A stretch of 64,000 bases of DNA from Streptomyces sp. WMMC500 (lineage in GTDB: Bacteria > Actinomycetota > Actinomycetes > Streptomycetales > Streptomycetaceae). The first letter of the stretch is position 1; each line of letters begins with the position of its first letter. The DNA is taken from assembly GCF_027497195.1 (NCBI RefSeq), contig NZ_CP114905.1:8534001-8598000 (forward strand), in the 5' to 3' direction. The notes below the pieces were generated by a model, which was given only the letters and a program-made list of their open reading frames with translations, was not told where the DNA came from and ran no database searches. The position numbers were made by a program, and so were the translations under genes. Shown here piece after piece: positions 39,369 to 48,957 of the stretch.

Positions 39369-39755
39369 ATGTCGATCCGAAAGGCCGCCGCCGCCCTGGT
39401 GGCCACCGCCGCCCTGACCCTCGGTGCGCTCGCCACGACGCCCTCGCTCGCCGCGGCCGACCCCGAGGGCGGGCAGGCGCAGGCGGCGCCGGTCGCCGCC
39501 GAGGCGAACCACTACCCCTACCGGGGCAGGGTGCTCGGCAACAGCGTCGTCTACAAGCGGGCCGCGCCGACGACGCGCAGCGACATCCTCGGATGGGCCA
39601 AGTCCGGGACGATCGTCCGTATCCAGTGCAAGGTGATCGGCCAGAACGTCCTGGGCAACAACAGGTGGTACCGCGTGCCCGTGCGCGGCGGCTACGGCTA
39701 CATGTCGGCCCGCTACGTGCTGAACCTGGACCAGATTCCCTTCTGCCGGCGGTGA
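39369..39755 (+). CDS. Secreted bacterial SH3-domain protein
   Basis: A 128-residue exported protein. A Sec signal peptide (SIRKAAAALVATAALTLGALA, cleavage near AAA/DPE at about 30) precedes a short linker and one bacterial SH3-type fold (about 50-128: GRVLGNSVVYKRAAPTTRS, then NRWYRVPVRGGYGYMSARYV). Two cysteines may form a disulfide. Such domains usually bind cell-wall peptides or act as small secreted binders. ATG 39369 follows AAAGGAG by 7 nt. A strong hairpin lies downstream. Confidence 0.85.
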   Translation: MSIRKAAAALVATAALTLGALATTPSLAAADPEGGQAQAAPVAAEANHYPYRGRVLGNSVVYKRAAPTTRSDILGWAKSGTIVRIQCKVIGQNVLGNNRWYRVPVRGGYGYMSARYVLNLDQIPFCRR

Positions 39756-39786
39756 CCCCGCCGCGGCTCACCCCCGCCGCACGCCA

Positions 39787-39812
39787 CGCCCGGCCGGCCC
39801 ACCGGCCGGGCG
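39787..39812. terminator. Hairpin between SH3 and squalene/phytoene synthase-like genes
   Basis: CGCCCGGCCGG (39787-39797) pairs perfectly with CCGGCCGGGCG (39802-39812), loop of 4 nt, between convergent genes. Confidence 0.65.
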
Positions 39813-39830
39813 TTCGCGCGCGCCACGGCC

Positions 39831-40859
39831 CTACGCGCGCCGGCCGTTCCCGCCCGTGCGCTGCGCGGGGGTGCGCGGAATCCGGTGGGGGTGCACGCGG
39901 CGGTGCCGGAGGGTGCGCAGGTACGAGCACGCCGTGGTGCCGCCGGCGCGCGCCGCGGACAGCAGGCGGGTGCTGCGGCGGCGCCGGAAGATGTCGTAGT
40001 CGTCGCGGATCAGCTCGGACAGCACCGTACGGCCCAGCTCAAGGCACTGCCGCGGCAGTTCCTGCCCGGACGGGTGGACGTGGCGGTGCCAGCCGTCCGC
40101 GAGCCGGAAGAAGCGCCGGACGCGGTCGGCCTCGAAGCGGACGGCCTCTTTCAGGGGCGGGGTCATCTGCTGACGAGCGGCCGCGGTGGCGAGGTCGTCG
40201 CGGCTCAGCCCGTGGCGTTCGAGGTCGGCGAGGGGGAGGTAGACCCGGCCCAGGGCCGCGTCTTCTGCGATGTCGTCGAGGAACTCCAGCATGGAGACGC
40301 CGTAGCCGAGGGCGACGGCCTTCACGGTGGCCTCGTCGTCCACCGGTTCGAGCAGGGTGTTGACCTCGATGCTCATGTCCCCGCTGACGGAGCGCAGGTG
40401 CAGCTCCAGATCCTCGAACGTCGCGTACGCGCAGGTGTCCTGGTCCGAGCGCAGGGTCCGCAGGAAGCGCCGGATGCCCTCCGGATCCATGTCCCAGGTG
40501 CGTACCGTGTGGGCCAGCGCCCGGCAGATCAGCACCGCCTCCGCGGTCACGGGACCGGCGCCCGTGCCGGCGGTCGCCGCGGCACCCCGGTCGAGACGGC
40601 GCAGCGCCTCGTGCCGCAGCGCGTCGAACCGCTCGGCGCGCTCGTGCAGGCTGTGCGCGCGGGTGTCGAGGACGGCGTCCGCGTACCCGCGGAAGGCGAG
40701 CACCGCGTCGTAGTACGGGCGCTTGCCGGGCGGCAGCAGGAAGCGAACCACGGGGAACGCCGCGGAGTTGCGGCGCCTCAAGTACCGTCCGCAGGCGGCG
40801 TACGCGGCCTCGGTCTCCCTGCCGCGCAGCCCGGCGGCGGCCAGTTCATGGGCGAACAC
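39831..40859 (-). CDS. Squalene/phytoene synthase family protein
   Basis: A 342-residue relative of the head-to-head prenyl synthases. The two metal-binding DxxxD motifs are kept: DAVLD at about 61-65 and DIAED at about 195-199, the latter followed by GRVYLPLADLERHGL, a family hallmark. The residues before the second motif read EFLD where canonical enzymes have NxxR, so activity may differ. The C-terminal 50 residues are basic. GTG 40859 follows GGGAGG by 7 nt. No other isoprenoid gene is nearby, so the product cannot be named. Confidence 0.75.
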   Translation of the reverse strand: MFAHELAAAGLRGRETEAAYAACGRYLRRRNSAAFPVVRFLLPPGKRPYYDAVLAFRGYADAVLDTRAHSLHERAERFDALRHEALRRLDRGAAATAGTGAGPVTAEAVLICRALAHTVRTWDMDPEGIRRFLRTLRSDQDTCAYATFEDLELHLRSVSGDMSIEVNTLLEPVDDEATVKAVALGYGVSMLEFLDDIAEDAALGRVYLPLADLERHGLSRDDLATAAARQQMTPPLKEAVRFEADRVRRFFRLADGWHRHVHPSGQELPRQCLELGRTVLSELIRDDYDIFRRRRSTRLLSAARAGGTTACSYLRTLRHRRVHPHRIPRTPAQRTGGNGRRA

Positions 40860-41696
40860 TCTGCACCTCCCGGCCCGGCCGCCAAGTGCCCCAGGTCCGC
40901 CTCGACCTGGGCCCGCGAGGGCTCCGCGCCCCGAAACCGCACTACTGGACCGCCCCGTTGACTACCCATAGTGCTCATCAACATACGAAGAGTGATTGTG
41001 CGTGCGCCAAGGCGCCCCCCGCGGTACGCCTGCGCCCCCGACTGCGCCGATCCGCCGCCCCAAGCGGGCCAACCGCCGTGCGTCACGGCGTCGTTCGCGG
41101 CGGCAGGTGCCGTCGGAGTCCCCGGGCCGCTTGATCGGGCGTAGCGGATCTCCGACTCCGTGGTCTGGAAGTCGGACACGTGGGGGATCCAGTTGGGAGG
41201 GCCCGGCGTCGAGGTGAACCTCGACTCGCGGCTGCTGCTTCTTCCCTGCGAGCCAGGCGCCGAGAAACGGTCGTGATCACGGCACGGACAGCCGCCCCCG
41301 TTCACCCGGACGGGGTACGTGCGCCGAAAGCCGTACCGGAGCGCCCGCATCGCCTCTGAGCTGCGCCGACATGCAAATCCGTGCGCGGCGCGGCTGGTGT
41401 CACGGTCCGTACCGGAGGGGCATGGATATGCACCGGACGGAACTCACCGCTTTCCTCGAATCAGCGCAAGTCCCTTCCGCCGCGCCAGGATGCCGCACCC
41501 GCCGAGCCGGGGTGAAGCCTCCGTGCGGTACTCGCCGGGCTTGACCCCCTCCGTGGGCAGAGAGCGCCGACACCGGCGGGTGCCGCACGGAGTTCACTGC
41601 GCCGATGCGGTGACGTACGCCGTGGCGCGGCCGGACAAGGGCTCGGATGACGCATGCGAAAAGTAGGTTATGTAGCTAATCATCCACTATGCGCAT
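40860..41696. other. Long intergenic region without a supported gene
   Basis: About 840 nt. Short open frames exist on both strands but none shows a recognisable domain, a ribosome site and the expected codon bias together. Around 40970-41010 and 41640-41690 the GC content drops, as in promoter regions. The remainder may contain a decayed gene; nothing specific can be supported. Confidence 0.4.
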
Positions 41697-42329
41697 GTGA
41701 GCGATGGGGCCATGAAGAAACTCATGAAATTCCTTGACCTGCCGCTGGTTCAGCGGTTTCTGGGCAACCGCTGGGCGATCGGAGCCGCGTGCGCCCTCAT
41801 GGTGGTGACGGGCGTGGTGGCCGCCATGCTGACGACGGGCGGGCCGGAGCCGGTCAGCGACGCCAAGTCGGCGGTACGGGACACCGCGGCCGAGGCCGCA
41901 CAACCCGGAAAGCCGGCTGAGACGCCGGCCGGGAAGCCGGCCGAGACGCAGCCCCGCGGGAAGGAGGCCGCGGAACCGCAGAGCCGGCCGCAGGAGTCGG
42001 CGAAGCGCGGCGAGCAGCCGCCCGCGGTCTCCGGCCGCGACCACCGCTCGCCGCACCGCTCCTCCGGCCACGGACACCGGCTCCGCACCTCGTTCGACAA
42101 CGGCACGGTCTTCGTCGGCGGGGCCGTCGCCCCGGGCACGTACGCGACGCGGGGCTCCAACGGCGAGCCCGGCGGCTGCCGGTGGGCGCGGCTGGCCGAC
42201 AACGGCGGCGAGCTGGTCCCGATCATCAGCGGCTCCACCTCGGGGCCGACGCACCTCACGGTCCACCACGGCGAGTACGTCCGGAGCAACGGCTGCCAGA
42301 CCTGGAGCCGCACGCACCACCGCAAGTAG
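41697..42329 (+). CDS. Membrane-anchored protein with extracytoplasmic APGTY-type domain
   Basis: A 210-residue protein with a single transmembrane helix (about 26-46, WAIGAACALMVVTGVVAAML), a long Pro/Ala/Glu/Lys-rich linker (50-125) and a compact C-terminal domain starting GTVFVGGAVAPGTYATRG, with CRWARLADNGGELVPIISG and a second cysteine in NGCQTW. This small domain, with two conserved cysteines, is common in secreted actinobacterial proteins of unknown function. The GTG at 41697 has no strong ribosome site; ATG 41712 is an alternative. Probably cell-surface exposed. Confidence 0.7.
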   Translation: MSDGAMKKLMKFLDLPLVQRFLGNRWAIGAACALMVVTGVVAAMLTTGGPEPVSDAKSAVRDTAAEAAQPGKPAETPAGKPAETQPRGKEAAEPQSRPQESAKRGEQPPAVSGRDHRSPHRSSGHGHRLRTSFDNGTVFVGGAVAPGTYATRGSNGEPGGCRWARLADNGGELVPIISGSTSGPTHLTVHHGEYVRSNGCQTWSRTHHRK

Positions 42330-42464
42330 CGCTCCCCCCGGGGCCTCGTCCACCTTCCGCGTCACCCGAATGCCACGCGCGTACGACACGACTGCCGGCC
42401 GCGTCACCGGGCATGGTGAGGGCGTACGTGCAGCGCGTGAAGAGGCGGGCGAGGAGTGGTGGCG

Positions 42465-43103
42465 ATGCAGACGGTGGCCGGAGCGGTGAGGACGGCGAAG
42501 GCGGGGGCGCGGCGCCGGGCCAGGGCGGCGCTCGCCGCGGTGCCCGCGGCTGTGGCGCTGCTGGCGACGGGGGCGGCCGGCCCCGCCCCGGCGGTCGCCG
42601 CGGCGGGCGAAGGACCCGATGTCGTCGCGCGCGAGGCGCACTTCGTGCCGCCGGAGAACGCCGAGCCCGACGACGGGCTCACCTACGACCCGACGCTGGT
42701 GCCCGCGGGTGCGGGCATCACCGTGGTCGAGGTGGCCCGGGACGGCAGGACGAGCGTCCGGATGGGCCTGAGCGGCCTGCTGCCGAACCGCACGTACGGC
42801 GCACACGTCCACACCAAGCCGTGCGGCCCCGACCCGGCCGCAGCCGGGCCGCACTACCAGAACGAGGCGGACCCCGTGCAACCGTCCGTCGACCCCGCGT
42901 ACGCCAACCCCGAGAACGAGGTGTGGCTCGACTTCACCACCGACCGCCTGGGCAACGCCTACACCTCCGCGCGGCAGGACTGGCGGTTCCGGCCGGGCGA
43001 GGCGCGGTCCGTCGTGGTGCACGAGCACGCGACGATGACGCACCCCGGCGGGGCCGGCATGGCGGGCGCGCGGCTGGCGTGCCTGTCGGTGCCGTTCGAG
43101 TAG
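42465..43103 (+). CDS. Exported Cu/Zn superoxide dismutase-family protein
   Basis: A 212-residue secreted protein. A signal peptide of about 45 residues with an Ala-rich core is followed by the SODC fold: the HVH-containing stretch YGAHVHTKPCGPDPAAAGPHY (metal-ligand histidines and the conserved cysteine), then EVWLDF and a late VVVHEHATMTH. Ligand spacing resembles but does not exactly match the classical enzyme, so it may be a degenerate SOD-like protein. ATG 42465 lies 8 nt after GAGGAG; a GTG at 42456 is in frame. The DUF3152 gene follows after 17 nt, suggesting cotranscription. Confidence 0.75.
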   Translation: MQTVAGAVRTAKAGARRRARAALAAVPAAVALLATGAAGPAPAVAAAGEGPDVVAREAHFVPPENAEPDDGLTYDPTLVPAGAGITVVEVARDGRTSVRMGLSGLLPNRTYGAHVHTKPCGPDPAAAGPHYQNEADPVQPSVDPAYANPENEVWLDFTTDRLGNAYTSARQDWRFRPGEARSVVVHEHATMTHPGGAGMAGARLACLSVPFE

Positions 43104-43120
43104 CGGGGGAGTGGGCAGGG

Positions 43121-44023
43121 GTGGCCGGTCGTACGCGCGCGTCGATGCGCCTCGCGGCGGGCGCCGTGGCGTTCGCGCTCCTCGGCGCCGCCGGGGTCGT
43201 GGCCTGGCTCTTCGCGCTCCCCCCGAGCCTCGTCCCCGACGCCCTGCGCGCCCACGCTCCGCAGGGCGCCGCCGCGGACGACGCTAAGCCGCCGCCACCC
43301 GTCCTGGTGCGCCAGCGCGCGTCGGGCTTCCAGGTGCCGTACCGCGCGCCGGCCGCCGGGCTGCCGCACAGCTCCGGCTTCGCCGTCGGCGGCTCGGTGG
43401 ACGTGCCCGCACTCGGGGACCTGATGTACCGGCGGCGAATGGCGGAGACGTACCCGGTCCCCGCCGGGCTGGACGGCCCCGGGACGTTCGCGACCGTGCC
43501 GGGCCACGACCCGGCCCCGGGCGCGGGCCGGGTGGTGCGCTACCGCGTCGACGTCGAGGACGACGTGCCACTGGACGGCCGGCTGTTCGCCCGGGCCGTA
43601 CAGGAAACCCTCAACGACGAGCGGGGCTGGGGCGAGGCCGGCCTGCGGACCTTCGAGCGCGTCTCGACCGGGCCGGCCGACTTCGCCGTCACCCTCGCCA
43701 GCCCCGGCACGACGGGGGAGTGGTGCGCCATGTCGGGCTTCGACACCACCGTCGACAACGTCTCGTGCGACTCCGGCAGGACCGAGCGTGTCCTCATCAA
43801 CGCCTTCCGGTGGGCCCAGGGCTCGACGACCTACGGCGACGACATCCTGCGCTACCGTCAGATGCTCATCAACCACGAGGTGGGCCACCGGCTGGGGCGC
43901 CTGCACGCGCACTGCGCGCGGGAGGGGGCACTCGCGCCCGTCATGATGCAGCAGACGCTCTCCCTCACCACCGACGGCGCCAGGTGCGAGACGAACCCCT
44001 GGCCGCATCCGCACCGCGGCTGA
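43121..44023 (+). CDS. DUF3152 family membrane-anchored putative metalloprotease
   Basis: A 300-residue protein with one N-terminal hydrophobic segment (about 11-30) and a C-terminal DUF3152 domain. The domain carries an HEVGH motif followed by RLGRLHAHC (about 250-263), the pattern of zinc metalloproteases (HExxH plus a third His), and YRVDVEDDV at the domain start. An alternative ATG lies 24 nt inside. GTG 43121 has GGAG about 9 nt upstream. Probably acts outside the membrane; substrate unknown. It lies 17 nt behind the SOD-like gene. Confidence 0.8.
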   Translation: MAGRTRASMRLAAGAVAFALLGAAGVVAWLFALPPSLVPDALRAHAPQGAAADDAKPPPPVLVRQRASGFQVPYRAPAAGLPHSSGFAVGGSVDVPALGDLMYRRRMAETYPVPAGLDGPGTFATVPGHDPAPGAGRVVRYRVDVEDDVPLDGRLFARAVQETLNDERGWGEAGLRTFERVSTGPADFAVTLASPGTTGEWCAMSGFDTTVDNVSCDSGRTERVLINAFRWAQGSTTYGDDILRYRQMLINHEVGHRLGRLHAHCAREGALAPVMMQQTLSLTTDGARCETNPWPHPHRG

Positions 44024-44234
44024 CCCGACACGAGTTCGTCGCGCTCACCCGATCAGCGCACCGCCGCGTGCGCCCCCCGGGAGTCCCCCGCGGCGGATCG
44101 ACGTGGCGCGTACGGCAGCCGAAGGCTCCTGCCGGCGGAACGGACAGCGTCGTTCGAGATGCGGCAAGCCGCGATCCGTTCCCATCCTGGGTGCGGCGGA
44201 CAACCCGTCGAACAGGAATGTGGAGGACTCCCGC

Positions 44235-45707
44235 ATGGCTCTCCCGCTGGCCGAACGGATAGCCACGGCCGCGCGCCGGCACCCGGAGAGCACCGCCCTG
44301 TTCTGGCAGGGCCGCGCGGTGTCGTACCGGGACCTGCTGGCGATGGCCCGCGCCGCGGAGAAGAACATGGCCGCGCTCCGTATCCCGGACGGGACTCCCG
44401 TCGCCGTCGTCGCCGCGAAGTCGCCCGAGACCATCGCCGTCATGCTCGCCTGCATGCGCGCCGCGAGGCCGGTGCTGGTGCCCTCCGCGGACGTGGCGGA
44501 CAAGCCGCTGCGCAAACTCCTCGCCGACACCGGCGCCCTCGTACTCCCCGACCCGTGCGCCCTCACCGCCGGCACGGCGGGGCCGGCGGTCGCCGGAAGG
44601 CCCGCCGAAGGCAGGGTGCCGGACGGCACCGCCCTGATCCTCACGACCTCCGGATCCACCGGGTTCCCCAAGGCGGTGCCCCTGCCCGCCGCGGCGATCG
44701 GCGCCTTCGCGGAGTGGGCCGCGGCGACGTTCGGCATCCGCGCGGACACGTCCGTACTGAGCTACGCGCCGCTCAACTTCGACCTCAGCCTGCTCGACGT
44801 CTGGACCACCCTCGCCCACGGCGGCCGGGTCGCCCTGGTGGAGCAGGACCGCGCCGCCCACCCCGGACACCTGCTCGCGCTGCTGCGGCAGTGCCCCGTG
44901 CACGTGGTCCACGGCGTGCCGATGCTTTACCAGCTCCTGGCAGCGGCAGAAAAGCACGCCAGCGGCGACGAGTTCGCACCGGTCGGGGAGGTCCTCGTCA
45001 CCGGCGACGCGCTGTCGCCCGGCGGCCTCGCCGCGCTGTCCGGCCTCTTCCCCCGGGCACGCATGCACAACGTCTACGGCTGTACGGAGACAAACCACAC
45101 CTTCGTCCACGAGATGGACCCCGCCGGCGACGTCGGCCGCTACGGCGCCGTGCCGATCGGCCGCCCCGCCGAGGGCGTCGGCGCGGACATCCTCGCCGAG
45201 GACGGCAGCGTCCTCGCGGGCCCCGGGCGCGGTGAGCTGATCGTCACCTCCCCCTTCCAGACCAGCGGCTACCTCGACCCGGTGCACCACGCCAAGGCGT
45301 TCGTCGGCCACCCCGACGGCACCACCCCCGGCCCGTACTACCGCACCGGGGACCTGGTGACCCGCCACCCCGACGGCGTGCTCACGCTCGACGGCCGCAG
45401 CGACTTCATGGTCACCGTCCGCGGCACGCGCATCAACACCGCCGCCGTCGAAGGCGCGCTGCGCTCGCACCCCGAGGTGGCGGACGCCGTGGTCGTCGCG
45501 CTGCCCGACGAGCGGACCGGCAGACGGCTGCACGCCGTCGTGCACCGTGCCGCCGGGTCCCTGCTCAACAGCCTGCGGCTGCGCGAGCACGTCGCGGCGG
45601 AGCTGCCGCGCGCCGGCATCCCCAGCGGCATCCAGTTCGTCGACGCGCCGCTGCCGCGCACCGCCACCGGCAAGATCGACCGTCGCACCGTGGCGAACAG
45701 CCTCTGA
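44235..45707 (+). CDS. Stand-alone adenylating enzyme (ANL superfamily)
   Basis: A 490-residue acid-activating enzyme that forms an acyl-adenylate from a carboxylic acid and ATP. Visible core motifs are the P-loop TTSGSTGFPK (about 137-146), NFDLSLLD (A4, with the Asp that binds the amino group in amino-acid-activating domains), NVYGCTETN (A5), YRTGD (A7) and TGKIDRR with the catalytic Lys near the C-terminus. The A4 aspartate favours an amino acid substrate. No carrier domain is fused. ATG 44235 lies 8 nt after GGAGG. The transglutaminase-like gene follows 72 nt downstream, so both may build an amide together. Confidence 0.85.
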   Translation: MALPLAERIATAARRHPESTALFWQGRAVSYRDLLAMARAAEKNMAALRIPDGTPVAVVAAKSPETIAVMLACMRAARPVLVPSADVADKPLRKLLADTGALVLPDPCALTAGTAGPAVAGRPAEGRVPDGTALILTTSGSTGFPKAVPLPAAAIGAFAEWAAATFGIRADTSVLSYAPLNFDLSLLDVWTTLAHGGRVALVEQDRAAHPGHLLALLRQCPVHVVHGVPMLYQLLAAAEKHASGDEFAPVGEVLVTGDALSPGGLAALSGLFPRARMHNVYGCTETNHTFVHEMDPAGDVGRYGAVPIGRPAEGVGADILAEDGSVLAGPGRGELIVTSPFQTSGYLDPVHHAKAFVGHPDGTTPGPYYRTGDLVTRHPDGVLTLDGRSDFMVTVRGTRINTAAVEGALRSHPEVADAVVVALPDERTGRRLHAVVHRAAGSLLNSLRLREHVAAELPRAGIPSGIQFVDAPLPRTATGKIDRRTVANSL

Positions 45708-45779
45708 GCGCGGACCCCGCCTCACCCGCCCTCCGCGCCCCCGGCCCCGGGGCGCGCCGCTGAGCACCGGAGAACACCG

Positions 45780-46478
45780 ATGACGACGACAGACCTGGAA
45801 GGCAGCCTCGCCCCCACCGAGTTCCTGAACTCCGACGACCCCGACGTCCGCGACTTCGTGCGCCGCACGCTGCCGCGGGGCGGGCTCGACAGCAGGGACG
45901 CCGCCGTACGCCTCTACTACGCGGTGCGCGACGGCGTCGACTACGAGGTCTACGGCGTGGACCTGTCCCGTACCGGCGTCACCGCCGCGCAGGTGGCCCG
46001 TACCGGCAAAGGCATGTGCGTCCACAAGTCCGTGCTCTACGCCGCCGCCCTGCGCGCCGCCGGCATCCCCGCGCGGCTCGTGCTCACCGACGTGCGCAAC
46101 CACCTGTCGTCGCCCGCGCTGCGCGCGCGGGTCGGCGGGGACGTCATCCGCTACCACACCTCGACCACCGTCCACCTCGACGGCACGTGGGTGCGCGCGG
46201 CCCCCGTCTTCAACCGGCTGCTGTGCCGCCTGTACGGCGTGCGTCCCCTCGGCTTCGACGGCAGAACCGACAGCGTCCACCGCCCGCACGACGACGGAGC
46301 CCGCCACCTGGAAGTCGTCCGCGAGCACGGCGAGTTCGACGACCTGCCCTACGAGCGGCTCATCGACGGCATGCGCCGCGCCCACCCCGGCATCTTCGCC
46401 GAGCCCGGCAGCACCCGGCTGGTCACCGGCTCGCTGCTCGCCCCCGCGATCTGCCGCACCGCCACATGCCGACGCTGA
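45780..46478 (+). CDS. Transglutaminase-like superfamily protein
   Basis: A 232-residue papain-like protein. The nucleophile is Cys80 in TGKGMCVHKS and a likely His is H126 in RYHTS; the usual aspartate position reads WVRAAPVFN, the variant form common in actinobacterial members, followed by PLGFDGRTDS. Family members cleave or form amide bonds; AdmF of andrimid forms an amide from an activated acyl chain. ATG 45780 follows GGAG by 8 nt. Directly after the stand-alone adenylating gene, so amide synthesis from an activated amino acid is plausible but unproven. Confidence 0.75.
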   Translation: MTTTDLEGSLAPTEFLNSDDPDVRDFVRRTLPRGGLDSRDAAVRLYYAVRDGVDYEVYGVDLSRTGVTAAQVARTGKGMCVHKSVLYAAALRAAGIPARLVLTDVRNHLSSPALRARVGGDVIRYHTSTTVHLDGTWVRAAPVFNRLLCRLYGVRPLGFDGRTDSVHRPHDDGARHLEVVREHGEFDDLPYERLIDGMRRAHPGIFAEPGSTRLVTGSLLAPAICRTATCRR

Positions 46479-46648
46479 TCGACGCCTGCCCGTCCCACGG
46501 CATCGCACCGTTCGTCGCGATCACGCGCGCCCGGATCTCTCCTCTCACGGGCAGCGCCCCGGCCGTACCTTCTGGTAACTTCCCCACCGCGGGCGACCAA
46601 GGGCCCGCGGCGAAGGCACGTGGCCCACCCGGCGGAAGGAGCCGGACG

Positions 46649-48949
46649 ATGACCGGACCGAACGGCGCACGGCCACACGACGGACCGGCCCGGCGCCGGT
46701 TTCTCGGCTACGTACTGGCCGCCCCCACCCTCGTGGCCGCCGCCCAGCTCGTGCCCGCCCCCGTGGCCGGCGCCAAGCCCGCCTCGCCGGACCTCACCGA
46801 ACTCGTCGACCTCAGCGACGTTCTGACGGCCGCCGCCCTGCCCACCTCGGGGCTCATCACCGTCGAGGTCGAATCCGACGGCACCGTCTCCTTCGCCCTG
46901 CCCCGTGCCGAGGTGGGACAGGGCATCACCACCTCCACCGCCATGCTCATCGCCGAGGAACTGGCGGTGCCGCCCGAGCGGGTACGGGTGACGCTGGCGG
47001 AAGCCCGCCCCGAGCTGCTGTTCAACCAGCTCACCGGCGCCTCCAACACCACCGTCGCCACCTACACCCCGATCCGGGTCGCCGCCGCCGTCGCCCGCCA
47101 CCGGCTGCTCACCGCCGCCGCGGCCGAACTGGGCTCGCCCGCGGCGCACCTGACGTTGCGCGACGGTGTCGTCCGCGACCGCACCGGCGCCACCGTCGAC
47201 ATCGGCACCCTCGCCCCCAAGGCCGCCGCCACCCGCTCCCAGCCGGTCGAGGTCCGGCTCACCGCCCGCGAGAACTTCACCGTCATCGGCCGGCCCCACA
47301 ACCGCGTCGACGCCCGCGACGCCGTCACCGGCCGCAAGAAGTTCGCCATGGACCTCGACATCCCCGACGCGAAGCCCACGATGGTCTGCCGCCCGCCGAC
47401 CATCAACGGCAAACCCGGCGCCGTCGCCAACCTCGCCGACGTCGCCGCCATGCCCGGCGTCACCGACGTCGTGCCGATCGACACCGGCGTGGCCGTGCGC
47501 GCCGAGACCTTCGGCCAGTGCATCGACGCCGTACGCGCGCTGCGCGTCGACTGGCACCCCGGCACCGCCGAGGGCAAGTCCGACGAGACCGTACTGCGCG
47601 AACTCGCCGCGGCCGAGCCGCCGATGGGACTGCCCCCGCTCACGCCCCACGTGGAGGCCACGTTCACCTTCCACTTCCGCAGCAACAGCGCCCTGGAGCC
47701 CAACTGCGCCGTCGCCGACGTACGGGCCGACCGCGCCGAGGTCTGGTCGGCGCTCAAGTCCCCGATCGTCGCCAAGGAGGCCATCGCCGCCAAACTCGGC
47801 CTGCCCCTCGGCCGCGTCACGGTGCACGTCACCGAGGGCGGCGGATCCTTCGGGCGCAAGCTGTTCTTCGACGCCGCGCTGGAAGCCGTCGAGGTTTCCC
47901 GCAGGATCGGCAAGCCCGTCAAGCTCATGTGGCACCGGGCCGACGACTCCCGCCAGGGCCGTACGCACCCGATGGCCACCACCCGGGTGCGCGCCGACTA
48001 CGCCGGCGGGGCGGTCCTCGGCTTCAAGCAGCGGCACACCAGCGTCGCCACCGACTTCGGCCACGGGCTCGGCGAGCTCCTGACCGCGATGGCCGCGCGG
48101 CTGCCCGTCGGCGACATGGGCTTCTCCCAGACGTTCTTCCACCTCAGCCAGTCGATGCCGTACGAGTTCGGTCTCGCCACCCGGCTCCTCAACGAGACCG
48201 ACAAGGGCTTCAACACCGGCAGTATGCGCAACGTCTACTCGCCGGACGTCACCTGCGCCCGCGAGCTGATCGTCGACCGCCTCGCGGAGAAGACGGGCAA
48301 GGACCCGTACGAGTTCCGCCGCGACTTCCTGCGCGACGAACGCTCCCGCGCGGTCCTGGAGAAAGCCGCGGAAGCCGGCGACTGGGGCCGGCAGATGCCC
48401 GAAGGCACCGCGCAGGGCATCGCCTTCCACTCCGAGTACAAGTCGGTCAGCGCCGCTCTGGTGGAGATCGACTGCCGCCCCGAGACCGTCGGCCGGCCCA
48501 TCCGCGACGGCGTCACGGGACCGCGCGTCACCAAGGCCGTCTTCGCCGTCGACGTCGGCCTCACGGTCAACCCGCGCGGGCTCGAAGCGCAGATGATGGG
48601 CTGCCTGATGGACGGCATCGCGCTGGCGCTGACCTCAAGCCTCCACCTGCGCGACGGCCACTTCCTCGAAGCCAGTTGGGACAACTACTTCTACACCCGT
48701 CAGTGGAACACCCCACCCGAGCTGAAGATCATCGTCATGCCCGACACCTCCGACGAGCCCGGCGGCGCGGGGGAGCTGGGGGTCGCCGCGTCGATGGCCG
48801 CGGTCGCCTGCGCGTACGGGCGCGCGACCGGGACGATGCCCACCGTCTTCCCGATCAACCACGGCACGCTCTCCTTCACCCCCAAGCCGACCGTCCCGCC
48901 CATCCCCGCTTCCCCGACCGACGGCCTGGACCAGGCCCGCCGAGGCTAG
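46649..48949 (+). CDS. Molybdopterin-binding subunit of a xanthine dehydrogenase-family hydroxylase (IorB-like)
   Basis: A 766-residue exported molybdenum hydroxylase large subunit. A twin-arginine signal (ARRRFLGYVLAAPTLVAAAQ, about 15-34) indicates Tat export of the folded, cofactor-loaded protein. Motifs ALPRAEVGQGITTS (near 95), TEGGGSFGRK (about 400) and the late GGAGELGVAA, with the catalytic Glu, match isoquinoline 1-oxidoreductase beta-type enzymes that hydroxylate aromatic heterocycles or aldehydes. ATG 46649 follows GGAAGGAG by 8 nt. The 2Fe-2S subunit gene starts 9 nt after the stop. No FAD subunit is present, as usual for the two-subunit type. Substrate unknown. Confidence 0.9.
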   Translation: MTGPNGARPHDGPARRRFLGYVLAAPTLVAAAQLVPAPVAGAKPASPDLTELVDLSDVLTAAALPTSGLITVEVESDGTVSFALPRAEVGQGITTSTAMLIAEELAVPPERVRVTLAEARPELLFNQLTGASNTTVATYTPIRVAAAVARHRLLTAAAAELGSPAAHLTLRDGVVRDRTGATVDIGTLAPKAAATRSQPVEVRLTARENFTVIGRPHNRVDARDAVTGRKKFAMDLDIPDAKPTMVCRPPTINGKPGAVANLADVAAMPGVTDVVPIDTGVAVRAETFGQCIDAVRALRVDWHPGTAEGKSDETVLRELAAAEPPMGLPPLTPHVEATFTFHFRSNSALEPNCAVADVRADRAEVWSALKSPIVAKEAIAAKLGLPLGRVTVHVTEGGGSFGRKLFFDAALEAVEVSRRIGKPVKLMWHRADDSRQGRTHPMATTRVRADYAGGAVLGFKQRHTSVATDFGHGLGELLTAMAARLPVGDMGFSQTFFHLSQSMPYEFGLATRLLNETDKGFNTGSMRNVYSPDVTCARELIVDRLAEKTGKDPYEFRRDFLRDERSRAVLEKAAEAGDWGRQMPEGTAQGIAFHSEYKSVSAALVEIDCRPETVGRPIRDGVTGPRVTKAVFAVDVGLTVNPRGLEAQMMGCLMDGIALALTSSLHLRDGHFLEASWDNYFYTRQWNTPPELKIIVMPDTSDEPGGAGELGVAASMAAVACAYGRATGTMPTVFPINHGTLSFTPKPTVPPIPASPTDGLDQARRG

Positions 48950-48957
48950 GAGACCCC

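Noticed and set aside
41319..41666. Possible 115-residue protein in the 40.9-41.7 kb gap
   Set aside because: No ribosome site, domain or coding bias; composition is Arg/Pro/Ser-rich like a chance frame.
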